DNA of 15,807 nucleotides from Bacillota bacterium (GCA_023395775.1 JAEWYA010000066.1:1-15807); one strand, 5' to 3'. Counted from the stretch's first letter, positions 5,674 to 13,843 are shown. A program made the numbers and translations. The notes: generated by a model from the letters alone, not told the origin.

Positions 5674-6428
5674 TATTCCTCGTCCTCCTCTCCCAGGTAG
5701 GCCTCGATGACTTGCTTGTCGCTTTTGACGACCTCGGGCGTTCCCTCGGCAATCTTTTTACCATAGCTGAGTACCATAATGCGGTCGCAGACCTTCATGG
5801 TGATCGGCAGGTTGTGTTCAATGAGTACGATGCTCTTTTTTTGCGCCTTGAGTTTCATCACCAACTCGGTCACTTCGTTGATTGCAAAGTTAGAAAGTCC
5901 CGCGCAGGGTTCATCCAGCATAATCAGTTCCGGATCCGTCACCAAAACACGGGCAATTTCCAGACGGCGCAGGTAACCCAGAGACACATCGCTGGCTTTT
6001 TTGTCACGCAGTTCCCTCAGGCCCGTTTCTTCCAGTACAGCTTCCGCTTTTGCGACAACTTCCGGCGTATGGCTTTTGCGAAAATAGGAGCGCATACCGG
6101 TGTATTCATGCACGCCGGCGGCCGCAATCACGTTGTCCAGAATGCTGAGATCAGCCAGCGGCTTTGAGATTTGGAAGGTGCGGGCGATTCCCCTGCGTGC
6201 CATTTCGTGCGCGGACAACCCCTGTACCTCTTGTCCCTTCAGGGTGATTTTGCCGTCCGTGGGTTTGTAGACGCCGCAGATCGCGTTAAACAAAGTGGTC
6301 TTTCCGGCACCGTTCGGGCCGATGATACCCAGCGTCTCCTCCTGGTTAATGGTCAGATCCAGACCGTCAATGGCCTTGAGTCCGCCAAAATACATCTTGA
6401 GGCCCTCGATCCGCATCAATTCTTTCAT
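5673..6428 (-). CDS. livG: Branched-chain amino acid-type ABC importer ATPase LivG
   Basis: LivG is the second ATPase of the importer. The 251-residue protein shows Walker A G-P-N-G-A-G-K-T (37-44), Q-loop T-F-Q (84-86), Walker B L-I-M-L-D-E-P (168-174), C-A-G-L-S-N D-loop and switch His205 (I-E-H-N). The ABC signature is unusual: V-S-L-G-Y-L-R-R-L-E-I-A-R (148-160) where LivG proteins normally have L-S-Y-G-Q-Q-R-R. The essential Ser and the following Gly are kept but the Tyr/Gly and Gln positions are not. Its ATG overlaps the livM stop by four bases (ATGA). The C-terminus is acidic (E-E-D-E-E). Confidence 0.93.
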   Translation of the reverse strand: MKELMRIEGLKMYFGGLKAIDGLDLTINQEETLGIIGPNGAGKTTLFNAICGVYKPTDGKITLKGQEVQGLSAHEMARRGIARTFQISKPLADLSILDNVIAAAGVHEYTGMRSYFRKSHTPEVVAKAEAVLEETGLRELRDKKASDVSLGYLRRLEIARVLVTDPELIMLDEPCAGLSNFAINEVTELVMKLKAQKKSIVLIEHNLPITMKVCDRIMVLSYGKKIAEGTPEVVKSDKQVIEAYLGEEDEE

Positions 6429-7327
6429 GCCCTCTGGCCTCCCTTTTTCGCAAAGAGCTTGCCCATAAGCTTCTTACACCCGATGACCAGAGGGCTGTTG
6501 TCGCCGATGAGGCCACTGGGCATAAAGCGTACCATTAGAACCAGCAACACACCGTAGACCAACGAGCGGTAATCGTCCGCAAAGCGCAGCACTTCCGGCA
6601 GGAACGTCAGCAGCAGTGCGCCCAGAATTGGGCCGCGGATAGTGCCGATACCGCCAATGACCACCATGGAGAGGATTTGAATGGAGATGACAAACGCAAA
6701 GTCAGAGGAGCAGATATAACCCATGCGATGGGAATAAATACCGCCAGCAAGACCTGCAATCGCGGTGCCGATGATAAAAGTCAGGATCTGGTAGCGGCTC
6801 ACGTCGATGCCAAAGGAGCGTGCGGCGCCGGCATCGTTATTAATGGAGGCCAGCGCCATCCCAAACCAGGACCGGCGCATTTTTACAATTAGAAGGCACA
6901 ATACAACGATGAGGATCAGGGTCAGCCAGAAGAACTGGCGATTGCCCATTTTCACACCAAAGAGTGTGGGCTTGACAATGGTGAGTCCCAAAGAGCCGCC
7001 GGTAATGGACATGTTGTTGAACAACGCCACCATGACAAAGTTGATGCCGATGGTGGTAATGGCCAGAAAGTCCGCCTGAAGCCGCAGGGAGATGAGACCC
7101 AGCAATGCGCCGCAGGCACCGGTAAACAGCATTGACAGCAGCAGAGCAGCGAAGAAGTTTACGCCGTAAGTCTGCGTCAGAATTGCCGCAGTGTAGGCGC
7201 CCAGTCCGAAAAACGCCGCATGTCCCATCATGGCCTGCCCGGCGTAACCGGTGATAATGTTCAAAGAAAGTGCCAACAGGATAAAGATGGCAGCTGTTGC
7301 ACCGATGGAATATACATATGCACCCAT
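6425..7327 (-). CDS. livM: Branched-chain amino acid-type ABC importer permease LivM
   Basis: LivM is one of the two permeases forming the translocation channel. The 300-residue protein has about eight to nine membrane segments and family motifs L-S-L-N-I-I-T-G-Y-A-G-Q-x-M-M-G-H-A-A-F-F-G-L-G-A-Y (residues 20-45) and the coupling-helix region with a substituted E-A-A motif, S-I-N-N-D-A-G-A-A-R-S-F-G-I. It also has V-I-G-G-I-G-T-I-R-G-P-I-L-G-A (C-terminal half). The ATG at 7327 has an AAGGAGG ribosome-binding site eight bases upstream. An out-of-frame ATG lies six bases earlier and is ignored. It begins 13 bases after livH and overlaps livG by four bases. Confidence 0.93.
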   Translation of the reverse strand: MGAYVYSIGATAAIFILLALSLNIITGYAGQAMMGHAAFFGLGAYTAAILTQTYGVNFFAALLLSMLFTGACGALLGLISLRLQADFLAITTIGINFVMVALFNNMSITGGSLGLTIVKPTLFGVKMGNRQFFWLTLILIVVLCLLIVKMRRSWFGMALASINNDAGAARSFGIDVSRYQILTFIIGTAIAGLAGGIYSHRMGYICSSDFAFVISIQILSMVVIGGIGTIRGPILGALLLTFLPEVLRFADDYRSLVYGVLLVLMVRFMPSGLIGDNSPLVIGCKKLMGKLFAKKGGQRA

Positions 7328-7340
7328 ACAGCCATCCTCC

Positions 7341-8216
7341 TTAAACTTTGTTGCGCTGACCGAACAGACCTGCGGGTTTGATCAGCAGCACAATGATCAG
7401 CACGACAAACGCAATGGCGTCTTTGGGAATAGGAATCTGGGTATAAGTGGAAAGCATCACCTCGGCAAAGCCGATGATCAAACCCGCCACCACCGTACCC
7501 AGCGGATTTCCGAGGCCGCCCAGCACGATAATGGCCAGCATTTTATAGGACGGCACCTCCCCCAGAGCCGGGGTAATGGAATTGTAGAGAATGCCTGTCA
7601 TAATGCCGGCAGCAGCGGCAAAACCATAGCCCAACACATAGGACAGCGCCATTGCGGAATTTGTGTTGACACCGCAGGCTTTGGCGATGGCTGGATCCTC
7701 TGCTGTTGCGCGCCAGGCAAGGCCCATTTTCGTTTTATTTAAAATGAACCACAACACAGCCAGCAAAAGGGCGGTCAGCACAAAAATGAGCACCCATGTG
7801 GTCTGGATGGAAACACTCCCCAAGTGGAGCACATCCGTGGAGAATCGGAAATTATAAGCCTTGGTGCCTGCGCCGCAGAGCAGCCGCACCGCGTCGCTGC
7901 TGAGGGTGAACAGGCCCACCGCCGCAACCAGAGGAATAATGGATAGCATCCGGGGCTTTGCCAGAATCGGGCCGTAAACGGCTCGGTGCAGAATCACACC
8001 AAACAGTCCGATGGCGGCCATGGCAACCAGAAACGCCAAAATCAGCTGCCCGGTCGCATGGTAGACGTAATATCCCACGTAGGCGCCCAGCAGATATGCG
8101 CCGGCATTGGCGATATCCAGAATGCCCAATATGCCGTAGATCAACGTAGCACCCATGGCCGTCAAGGCATAGAGGCTGCCGATCATCAGGCTATTGATGA
8201 CTTGTTGTAAGAACAT
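7341..8216 (-). CDS. livH: Branched-chain amino acid-type ABC importer permease LivH
   Basis: LivH is the partner permease. The 291-residue protein has about eight membrane segments, the N-terminal L-Q-Q-V-I-N-S-L-M-I-G-S-L-Y-A-L-T-A-M-G pattern typical of LivH, a coupling region R-A-T-A-E-D-P-A-I-A-K-A-C-G-V-N and V-L-G-G-L-G-N-P-L-G-T-V near the C-terminus. It lies 100 bases downstream of the binding-protein gene across a strong hairpin, which often lowers permease expression relative to the binding protein in such operons. The ATG at 8216 has a GAGAGGG ribosome-binding site upstream. Confidence 0.93.
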   Translation of the reverse strand: MFLQQVINSLMIGSLYALTAMGATLIYGILGILDIANAGAYLLGAYVGYYVYHATGQLILAFLVAMAAIGLFGVILHRAVYGPILAKPRMLSIIPLVAAVGLFTLSSDAVRLLCGAGTKAYNFRFSTDVLHLGSVSIQTTWVLIFVLTALLLAVLWFILNKTKMGLAWRATAEDPAIAKACGVNTNSAMALSYVLGYGFAAAAGIMTGILYNSITPALGEVPSYKMLAIIVLGGLGNPLGTVVAGLIIGFAEVMLSTYTQIPIPKDAIAFVVLIIVLLIKPAGLFGQRNKV

Positions 8217-8250
8217 AGTACAATACCCTCTCGATCATAGATTCGTGAGA

Positions 8251-8281
8251 GAGCGGAGACGCCGGTCCGACGCCTCCGCTC
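8251..8281 (-). promoter_or_regulatory. Intercistronic hairpin between binding-protein and permease genes
   Basis: GAGCGGAG and CTCCGCTC, extended inward by CG/CG with wobble pairs, form a long GC-rich hairpin with no U tract. Its place just after the binding-protein gene suggests mRNA 3'-end protection or partial termination that yields more binding protein than permease. This is inference from position. Confidence 0.6.
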
Positions 8282-8316
8282 CTTTGCATGCATGGGAGAG
8301 GGGGCTTCCCCTCTAT

Positions 8317-9552
8317 TTAATATGCGACCTTTTGGACCTTGTCGCCGTCGATGATGTTGATGTCGTCGATGACGCCGAAGCTGTGGAACAGGAGGTCGTC
8401 CTCTACGCGCTGGATCTGAACGGGCTTCACAGCGGAGCCGGCGCTGGTGTAATACATCAATGTGCCTGTAACTGTGCTGAAATCTTTGAGGCCGGCGATG
8501 TAGTCGCGCATAGCGGCGGAATCGGTGCCCACGGCGTCGATGGCGGCAAAGATTACCTGGAATGCGTCATAGACGGAAGCACCCACCATGTCGGGCTCCA
8601 TCTTGTATTCGGCGCGATAGTTTTTAATATAGTCCTGTGTTTCCTGGTTGGTGTCGTCACGGTTCATGTTGGTAGTGATGTACAGGCCCTTGGCGTACTC
8701 ACCGGCAGTTTGCAGAAGCTGCCAAGAATCAGCGCCTTCGCAGCCCAGGATCTTTACATCCAGACCTTGCAGCGCCACCTGACGGCAAACCTCGGAGGCC
8801 TGTGCATAGTAGTTGGGGATATAGATGAGATCGACCTTCTCGTCCTTGATCTTGGTAATGACGGAGGTCATATCGTTGTCGGAGATGGCGATATAGTCCT
8901 CAGAGGCAATCTCGGCGCCCAGCTTGGTAGCCTGCGCCTTGAAATAGGCAGCCTGCTCCTTGCCGAAGTCCAGATCCACGGCCACGATGGCGATCCGCTT
9001 GGCGCCCAGTTCACCAACGGCAAACTGCGCAGCGGCAGTGGCCTGAACCGCGCCGGGGAATGACTGGGAGAAGATGTAGTCGCCGGCGTTCACGACGTCG
9101 GGGTGAACGGCATAGGCGGAAACCATCACAATACCTGCATCCTGGCAGATGGGTGCGGCCACCTTGGTGGGGCCGGAATAGGAGCCGGAGACGATGGCGT
9201 CCACGTCATCCACCGTGGTGAGCTTTTCCAGAATGTTGGCGGCCGCCGAGGTGTCCAGACCATCATCGTAGTTGACCAGCTCCACGGAGCGACCTTGAAT
9301 GCCTCCAGCTTCATTAATCAGCTTTACTGCCAGTTTTGCGGACTGCTCGGCACTTTGACCGTCGGCTGCGGCCGAAGCAGCGGAGACAGGTGCGAAGAAG
9401 CCGATTCGGATGGGGGAGGTGTCCCCGGCGGAACCGCTGCCGGAACCGGAGCCGGAGCCACTGGCAGCAGGCGGGGTGGATGCCTGGCTTCCGCAGGCGG
9501 CAAGGGACAGAGACATCGTCAGTGCAAGAATGAGACTCAACAACTTTTTCAT
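8317..9552 (-). CDS. livK: Liv-type ABC importer substrate-binding lipoprotein
   Basis: The 411-residue protein begins with a lipoprotein signal peptide (K-K-L, hydrophobic core, lipobox L-A-A-C with Cys20), so it should be anchored outside the membrane. A Gly-Ser repeat linker follows at about 32-42. The rest is a type I periplasmic-binding (Peripla_BP_6) fold: I-R-I-G-F-F-A-P-V-S-A (about 47-57), L-I-N-E-A-G-G-I-Q-G-R, V-D-A-I-V-S-G-S-Y-S-G and D-L-I-Y-I-P-N-Y-Y matching the Leu/Ile/Val-binding family. The usual G-P-x-T-G motif near the N-terminus is A-P-V-S-A here. A ligand other than branched-chain amino acids is possible (other amino acids, amides). The start at 9552 has an AAGGAGG site eight bases upstream. 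Confidence 0.92.
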   Translation of the reverse strand: MKKLLSLILALTMSLSLAACGSQASTPPAASGSGSGSGSGSAGDTSPIRIGFFAPVSAASAAADGQSAEQSAKLAVKLINEAGGIQGRSVELVNYDDGLDTSAAANILEKLTTVDDVDAIVSGSYSGPTKVAAPICQDAGIVMVSAYAVHPDVVNAGDYIFSQSFPGAVQATAAAQFAVGELGAKRIAIVAVDLDFGKEQAAYFKAQATKLGAEIASEDYIAISDNDMTSVITKIKDEKVDLIYIPNYYAQASEVCRQVALQGLDVKILGCEGADSWQLLQTAGEYAKGLYITTNMNRDDTNQETQDYIKNYRAEYKMEPDMVGASVYDAFQVIFAAIDAVGTDSAAMRDYIAGLKDFSTVTGTLMYYTSAGSAVKPVQIQRVEDDLLFHSFGVIDDINIIDGDKVQKVAY

Positions 9553-9586
9553 GGTTTTTTCCTCCTTTTTTGCAGTTAAAATAGTT

Positions 9587-9639
9587 ATTAATTACATTAT
9601 ATCCCTAAATTGAACAAGGATATATTGAATTAATTACAT
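9587..9639 (-). promoter_or_regulatory. Probable livK promoter with paired direct repeats
   Basis: On the minus strand a TATAAT -10 (9601-9596) lies about 45 bases before the livK start, with no convincing -35. The 11-mer ATTAATTACAT (plus-strand reading) occurs twice, at 9587-9597 and 9629-9639, exactly 42 bases apart. A weak -35 plus an upstream repeat fits an activator-dependent promoter; this is inference. Confidence 0.45.
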
Positions 9640-9684
9640 ATTATGCGGGTCTCTGTCCGGTTTTTGGGTGTGGCGGCGGGGAAA

Positions 9685-11016
9685 TTAAAATACAATCATT
9701 GCAACCACACCGGCCAAAAGAATGGAGAGCATCACCCGTTCCACCCAAAGCACCAGCATCTGCGGAATTCTGACGGGAATGCTGGTGGAGAGGATACAGG
9801 GAATTACTGCAGAAAAGAACAGTAGTTCAGAAATGCAGCCCACGCCGACGACGTAACGGGTGGCCAGAGAGCAATGCACCACAAACGCGCAGGGCAGGTA
9901 CATTTCGGCGATACTGGTGGCCAGTGCCTGGGCGGCTACCAGCGCCTCGGGGATCTGCACCAAGGCGGCAAACGGATAAAAGATAAATCCGAGCACATGA
10001 AAGATCGGGGTGTAGATTGCCAGAAGCATTCCGAGCAGACCCACCGATAAAATACTGGGCACGATGGTGCAGGTGATTTGTAACCCATTGAGAAAAGATT
10101 TCCCAATATTCACCGACAAGCTGCCGCTGCGATCCGCAGTGTCCAACGCAGTCCGGAGCGCCGTACGGAAGCGGTTTTGGTCAATGTTTTGCTCCGGCTT
10201 TGGCGTCACCCCGTCCCGATACTCATCAGGGAAGTGGTTCAAGGGAAACATACGGACGGTGAATGCCGTCACCGCAAAGGTAATCATCAGAGTAGACCAA
10301 AAATACAGACTCCAATGCTCCATTAGGCCCAATGTGCCGGCCACAGTCACCATAAATGTAGACGAAACCGTAGAAAAGCCCGTGGCGATAATGGCGGCCT
10401 CCTTTTGGGTATAGGTACCCTTTTGGTACATATTGTCCGTGATGAGCAACGCGACGGAGTAACTGCCCACGAAGGAGGCCACGGCATCAATGGCAGAGCT
10501 GCCGGGCGTCTTCCAGATCTTGCGCATCAGAGGCTGGACAAACAGCCCCACAAATTCCATCAATCCGTAGCTTGTCAGAAAGGACAAAAAGATGGCGCCC
10601 ACAGGGACCAAAAGGCTCAGAGAACGGCCCAGCCCAAACAAGAATGGAAGCAGGCTGGCGCTTTCCAGCCACTCTCGCGGGCCGATTTTGGTAACGAACA
10701 TCACGGCACAGAATGCGCCCATAATTTTAAGAATGGTAAAAACAATGCTGGTGCCGTTTTGATTCCAGTTCTTTTTCAAGAAAGGCATCAGCGCTCCGGC
10801 AATGCACATTGCCACAACGACCCACTGCTGTGCATTGCCCACCAGCTTGCTGATAACGCTGCACAGCGCATCCAGGGGGATGGTGTTTCTGCCTTGGAAG
10901 GGTGTCGTCACAAAAAACATAAAGATACCGACAAAGTTGCACAGGATAAACTTTATCCAAGCTGAACGGCTGTATGTCTTTCTTTGGATGGGAATACTGC
11001 CCTCTTTTTTTTGCAT
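9685..11016 (-). CDS. YjiH-family membrane protein (nucleoside-recognition 'gate' domain)
   Basis: This 443-residue polytopic membrane protein has about ten to twelve hydrophobic segments. It resembles the YjiH family, which carries gate/nucleoside-recognition domains and is thought to be a transporter of unproven substrate. Seen are F-F-V-T-T-P-F-Q-G-R-N-T-I-P near the N-terminus, G-S-S-A-I-D-A-V-A-S-F-V-G-S-Y-S-V-A-L-L-I-T-D-N-M-Y in the middle, A-T-G-F-S-T-V-S-S-T-F-M-V-T-V-A and a C-terminal A-E-M-Y-L-P-C-A block. I chose the ATG at 11016 because it matches family length, but the best ribosome-binding site (GGGGAGG) lies about 30 bases upstream; the frame stays open to an ATG at 11097 inside the promoter repeats. 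An upstream non-ATG start is therefore possible. It lies between the two-component genes and the liv operon, all on the same strand. Confidence 0.82.
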   Translation of the reverse strand: MQKKEGSIPIQRKTYSRSAWIKFILCNFVGIFMFFVTTPFQGRNTIPLDALCSVISKLVGNAQQWVVVAMCIAGALMPFLKKNWNQNGTSIVFTILKIMGAFCAVMFVTKIGPREWLESASLLPFLFGLGRSLSLLVPVGAIFLSFLTSYGLMEFVGLFVQPLMRKIWKTPGSSAIDAVASFVGSYSVALLITDNMYQKGTYTQKEAAIIATGFSTVSSTFMVTVAGTLGLMEHWSLYFWSTLMITFAVTAFTVRMFPLNHFPDEYRDGVTPKPEQNIDQNRFRTALRTALDTADRSGSLSVNIGKSFLNGLQITCTIVPSILSVGLLGMLLAIYTPIFHVLGFIFYPFAALVQIPEALVAAQALATSIAEMYLPCAFVVHCSLATRYVVGVGCISELLFFSAVIPCILSTSIPVRIPQMLVLWVERVMLSILLAGVVAMIVF

Positions 11017-11067
11017 AATTTGTCGCAAAGCACAGGGCCGCGATTCCTCCCCTCTATCTATACTATT

Positions 11068-11114
11068 ATTGTAAATTAAGACTTCAGAAACCTTCAAAAA
11101 CCTTCAAAAACCTT
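11068..11114 (-). promoter_or_regulatory. Promoter with three tandem 10-bp repeats upstream of the yjiH-like gene
   Basis: On the minus strand the unit GGTTTTTGAA occurs twice in direct succession (11110-11101, 11100-11091) followed by a diverged third copy GGTTTCTGAAG-like (11090-11081). The second copy contains TTGAAG (11097-11092), which with an 18-nt spacer and TACAAT (11073-11068) makes a plausible promoter. The repeats recur once per helical turn and abut the stop codon of the response regulator gene. Confidence 0.6.
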
Positions 11115-11981
11115 TTAATCCAATTTTAAAAGAAGCCCCTCAAAGAATTTCTTGGTGTTAATTTTGCCGGGTTGATCCGTTTTTCCCTGCAGAAAACGCA
11201 TTTCCTGCTGTACCTGACCAAAATCGAACAGGCGGGAAGCATATTCTGTGAAGATATCGTCGTAGAAATCCTCATTCCCTCTGGTTGCCAAATGAGTTTG
11301 TGCTTTCTGGATGGCGCGTCGGATTTTTTGCTCAATTCCCTTTTGCCGCGCGGCGCTGGTCTCACTGCCGTACAACTCCTGCCCCACCCGCTGGTAGACG
11401 TCCGCAAGCTGGTATTCTTGGTGCGAGTCCAGCAAGTGGCGCTCTTTGAGATAAAAGACCGCTACTGCAATTTCACGACTGCCGGTTATACCCCAGATGC
11501 CGATATCCGCCAAAATTTCCTGCAATTCTTGCTTCCAATTTGAAGTTTCGGCAGGCACCGCTACGGAAGACGGCAGTACGGCCTGTCGTACGGCGGAAAG
11601 CATCTGCTCCATCTCTGTGATCTGGATCACGTTTTGAAGAACCTTTCGGATTTCCAAGACATTGATGGGTTTGTGTATAAAAAAGTCGATTCCCTCTTTA
11701 TACGCCATCTCTTCCATGTTCTTGTCCTGCGCCTGGGAGATCATGATAAAATGGCTGACGGCACCCCGGGCCATGGCGTGGGTCATGATCTGGATTCCGT
11801 CGGTATGAGGAAACAGCAGGTCGATGAGCACAATGTCCGGCTGGTAAAATAGAATCTCTTCCACTGCCTGGCTTTCATCGGAAACTGCGCCCACGACCTC
11901 GCCCAGCTGCTCCCGCGCGATGACAAATTTCAGCATGGTTCCCATGGAGCTGTCGTCATCTACAATGAGAATTCGCTTCAT
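11115..11981 (-). CDS. Response regulator with YcbB/GlnL-type output domain
   Basis: This 288-residue cytoplasmic regulator has an N-terminal receiver domain (1-120): acidic pair Asp8/Asp9, phospho-acceptor Asp54 in V-L-I-D, Ser82 in I-M-I-S and Lys104 in H-K-P. The C-terminal part (about 148-288) resembles the YcbB DNA-binding domain of Bacillus GlnL, with I-L-A-D-I-G-I-x-G-x-x-G, a charged helical stretch (R-Q-K-G-I-E-Q-K-I-R-R-A-I-Q-K-A) and A-S-R-L-F-D-F-G-Q-V near the end. The ATG at 11981 has an AAAGGAGG site eight bases upstream; an ATG at 11999 is inside that region and rejected. It follows the kinase gene by 14 bases. GlnL in Bacillus controls glutamine-utilisation genes; here the yjiH-like and liv genes next door are the likely targets by position. 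Confidence 0.88.
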   Translation of the reverse strand: MKRILIVDDDSSMGTMLKFVIAREQLGEVVGAVSDESQAVEEILFYQPDIVLIDLLFPHTDGIQIMTHAMARGAVSHFIMISQAQDKNMEEMAYKEGIDFFIHKPINVLEIRKVLQNVIQITEMEQMLSAVRQAVLPSSVAVPAETSNWKQELQEILADIGIWGITGSREIAVAVFYLKERHLLDSHQEYQLADVYQRVGQELYGSETSAARQKGIEQKIRRAIQKAQTHLATRGNEDFYDDIFTEYASRLFDFGQVQQEMRFLQGKTDQPGKINTKKFFEGLLLKLD

Positions 11982-11995
11982 CGTTCGTCCTCCTT

Positions 11996-13153
11996 TCACA
12001 GTGAAGGAATTTCAATGATAAACGTTGTTCCATCCGGCACGGTGCTCTCCACCTGAATTCGGGCATTCCATTTGCCGATGATATCCTTGACGTGGCACAG
12101 CCCCAGCCCCGGCGAAGACGCGCCGGTTTGCTCGTCAAATTTGGTGGAAAAGCCCGGAAGAAAGATGCAGGGGAGAATGTCCTCCGGAATCCCGTCTGCA
12201 TCGTCTGAGACGCGCATAAAGATGCTTCGGTTTTTGACGGACAGCTCGGCGGCAATCTGCTTTGCACCTGCCTGCGCCGCGTTGATTATCAAATTGTTTA
12301 ACACAATGAAAAAATCGTAGTATTCTTCAATCAGAATGTCTCCCTCCAACCGAAGACGGAGGTGGGCCGGGGCGATACTCTCTCGGGTGCCTGCCTCCAG
12401 AATCTGGCAAATCTGTGAGAGGAGCATGGGAGATTCCTGCTGAGAAACCTGAATTGCCTTGGCTAGACCGCTGACAATATTGCTGTAATCCTTCATGACC
12501 TCGTGCCCCATGTTTGCAAGCGACAGCGCCCGCTGACGCAACTCGCTTTCCGCCGGCAATTCCTGATAGATGGAAAAACTGCGGGTGGTCATCTCGTCCA
12601 ATTGTTTTTTGGATTTTTGCAAAAAGAAAATATCTGCGTAGATGTTGGCGGCAAAGCTGGTTAGCTTTTCATACTGTACTTCTCGATTTTTCTGAGAGAT
12701 GACCAGCACCAGTGCGGAGCGAATCGCCGCCATCAGCAAAATCCAAGAGGCTCGTTCGTCGCTGATTTGCTGGCAGATACCCATGGAGATCAGATTTGGA
12801 ATCATGTCCGCCATGAGCATAATAAAGATTCTGTCCGGCAGATAATCCTCTCCCATAATGTTGCTTAAAACCTGATAAAGCGCCGCGTAAATGGTATACA
12901 CAATGAGGCTTTCCAGCATCATGGGCAAAAAATCAACCGATTCCTTACCCATCTGCAAGACTATGCGAAGCGCAAAAGACAATGCGCCGGCAACCACGCC
13001 TAATAAGATGGGTTTTTTGCACAACTCGTCTCGAATCGCAATCCCCAGCAGGATCAGTCCCAGTGAGGGTGGCGCGATGAAATCTTTGTATGGTACAAAG
13101 TAAATTTGGGATAAAAATGCAATCAAGCAGCCGTATTGAAAATAGAGTTTCAT
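11996..13153 (-). CDS. Sensor histidine kinase, GlnK (YcbA)-like
   Basis: This 385-residue membrane kinase begins with five to six hydrophobic segments within residues 1-155 and lacks a large extracellular domain, so its signal is probably sensed in or at the membrane. A coiled linker follows (155-200). The likely phospho-acceptor is His217 in M-G-H-E-V-M-K-D-Y. The ATPase domain shows the N box L-N-N-L-I-I-N-A-A (285-293), G1 D-D-A-D-G-I-P (317-323), F-L-P-G-F-S-T-K (331-338) and G2 S-P-G-L-G-L (347-352). The layout matches the GlnK/YcbA kinase class that pairs with YcbB regulators. The ATG at 13153 has an AAGGAGGT ribosome-binding site; the open frame reaches 13336 but runs through the promoter, so the longer start is rejected. 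Confidence 0.9.
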   Translation of the reverse strand: MKLYFQYGCLIAFLSQIYFVPYKDFIAPPSLGLILLGIAIRDELCKKPILLGVVAGALSFALRIVLQMGKESVDFLPMMLESLIVYTIYAALYQVLSNIMGEDYLPDRIFIMLMADMIPNLISMGICQQISDERASWILLMAAIRSALVLVISQKNREVQYEKLTSFAANIYADIFFLQKSKKQLDEMTTRSFSIYQELPAESELRQRALSLANMGHEVMKDYSNIVSGLAKAIQVSQQESPMLLSQICQILEAGTRESIAPAHLRLRLEGDILIEEYYDFFIVLNNLIINAAQAGAKQIAAELSVKNRSIFMRVSDDADGIPEDILPCIFLPGFSTKFDEQTGASSPGLGLCHVKDIIGKWNARIQVESTVPDGTTFIIEIPSL

Positions 13154-13201
13154 GGTTACCTCCTTGGCGTATCCCAGTCTAGCCCAAGGCTTGTTTCCAT
13201 A

Positions 13202-13230
13202 ATTATACAATGCAGCTTTTGCGGATTCAA
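13202..13230 (-). promoter_or_regulatory. Promoter of the two-component operon
   Basis: On the minus strand TTGAAT (13230-13225), a 17-nt spacer and TATAAT (13207-13202) form a strong sigma-A-type promoter about 50 bases before the kinase start. The rest of 13231-13413 shows no gene I can support. Confidence 0.82.
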
Positions 13231-13413
13231 GCTTTGATTGTGAAAACGAAGCCGGTTTGTCTTGACAACGCCACAACCTCCTTTGGCGCTCTATCCTTGC
13301 TGGAGAGTTTTCCTCGTGAGGAATGCCGAGGAACATGCGTCCCGCGCGTTCAAGAAGGCGTTGAATATTCCGTGGACAATTCCCTGAGGGCCGATATTGA
13401 CTCCTCCGGTCGC

Positions 13414-13843
13414 GCGCTGGGTACGGCCATTGCCGTCGGGGGAAGGGTGGAGGTCATTGGTTGCACAATATGAATCCACGATCTCGTTTGTAAAGGCATT
13501 GTGGGGCAGATCATGGAAGTAACCCTGTTCTTTCAGACGATCGAAAATCAGGACGGCACGATTATTTATTTCTTCTATAGGACAGAAGCGCGTGCCTTTC
13601 TTATTGATATTGATTGTGCGGATTTGTCCCGGGTAGTCGTATAAGTCAGAGAAAATAGTGAATAGGTCTGGGCAAAGTTAAAACGCCTTCAAGCGGTTGT
13701 TCTTCCAGCTTGGAGGCGTTAATGTATGTGTCGAGGGTTTCTACTTCGTTCAGGGTTTTCTCGTCACGGATGTCCAGTTTATTGATCAGGACGGTTGTAC
13801 CCGGATAGCAGCTATCTGAAATTGGATCAATGCTGTATCCCAT
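13414..13843 (-). pseudogene. fic: Broken Fic-family (AMP-transferase toxin) gene
   Basis: Fic proteins attach AMP or related groups to target proteins and often act as toxins. Reading leftward from about 13843, M-G-Y-S-I-D-P-I-S-D-S-C-Y-P-G-T-T-V-L-I-N-K-L and I-R-D-E-K-T-L are a typical Fic N-terminus. After P-I-H-Y-F-L the frame hits a stop near 13646. In another frame comes D-L-Y-D-Y-P-G-Q-I-R-T-I-N-I (about 13655-13610), then K-K-G-T-R-F-C-P-I-E-E-I and the active-site motif H-P-S-P-D-G-N-G-R-T-Q-R (about 13450-13414). The motif has Ser in place of the usual Phe. At least one, probably two, frameshifts separate the halves, and all sequence expected after the motif is missing. Residues just before the start (L-S-G-K-I-T-A-A-E) may be the tail of a VbhA-like antitoxin, but this is weak. 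Confidence 0.78.

Noticed and set aside
13210..13473. Plus-strand frame opposite the kinase promoter
   Set aside because: No ribosome-binding site or motif; it overlaps the minus-strand promoter and the Fic remnant.
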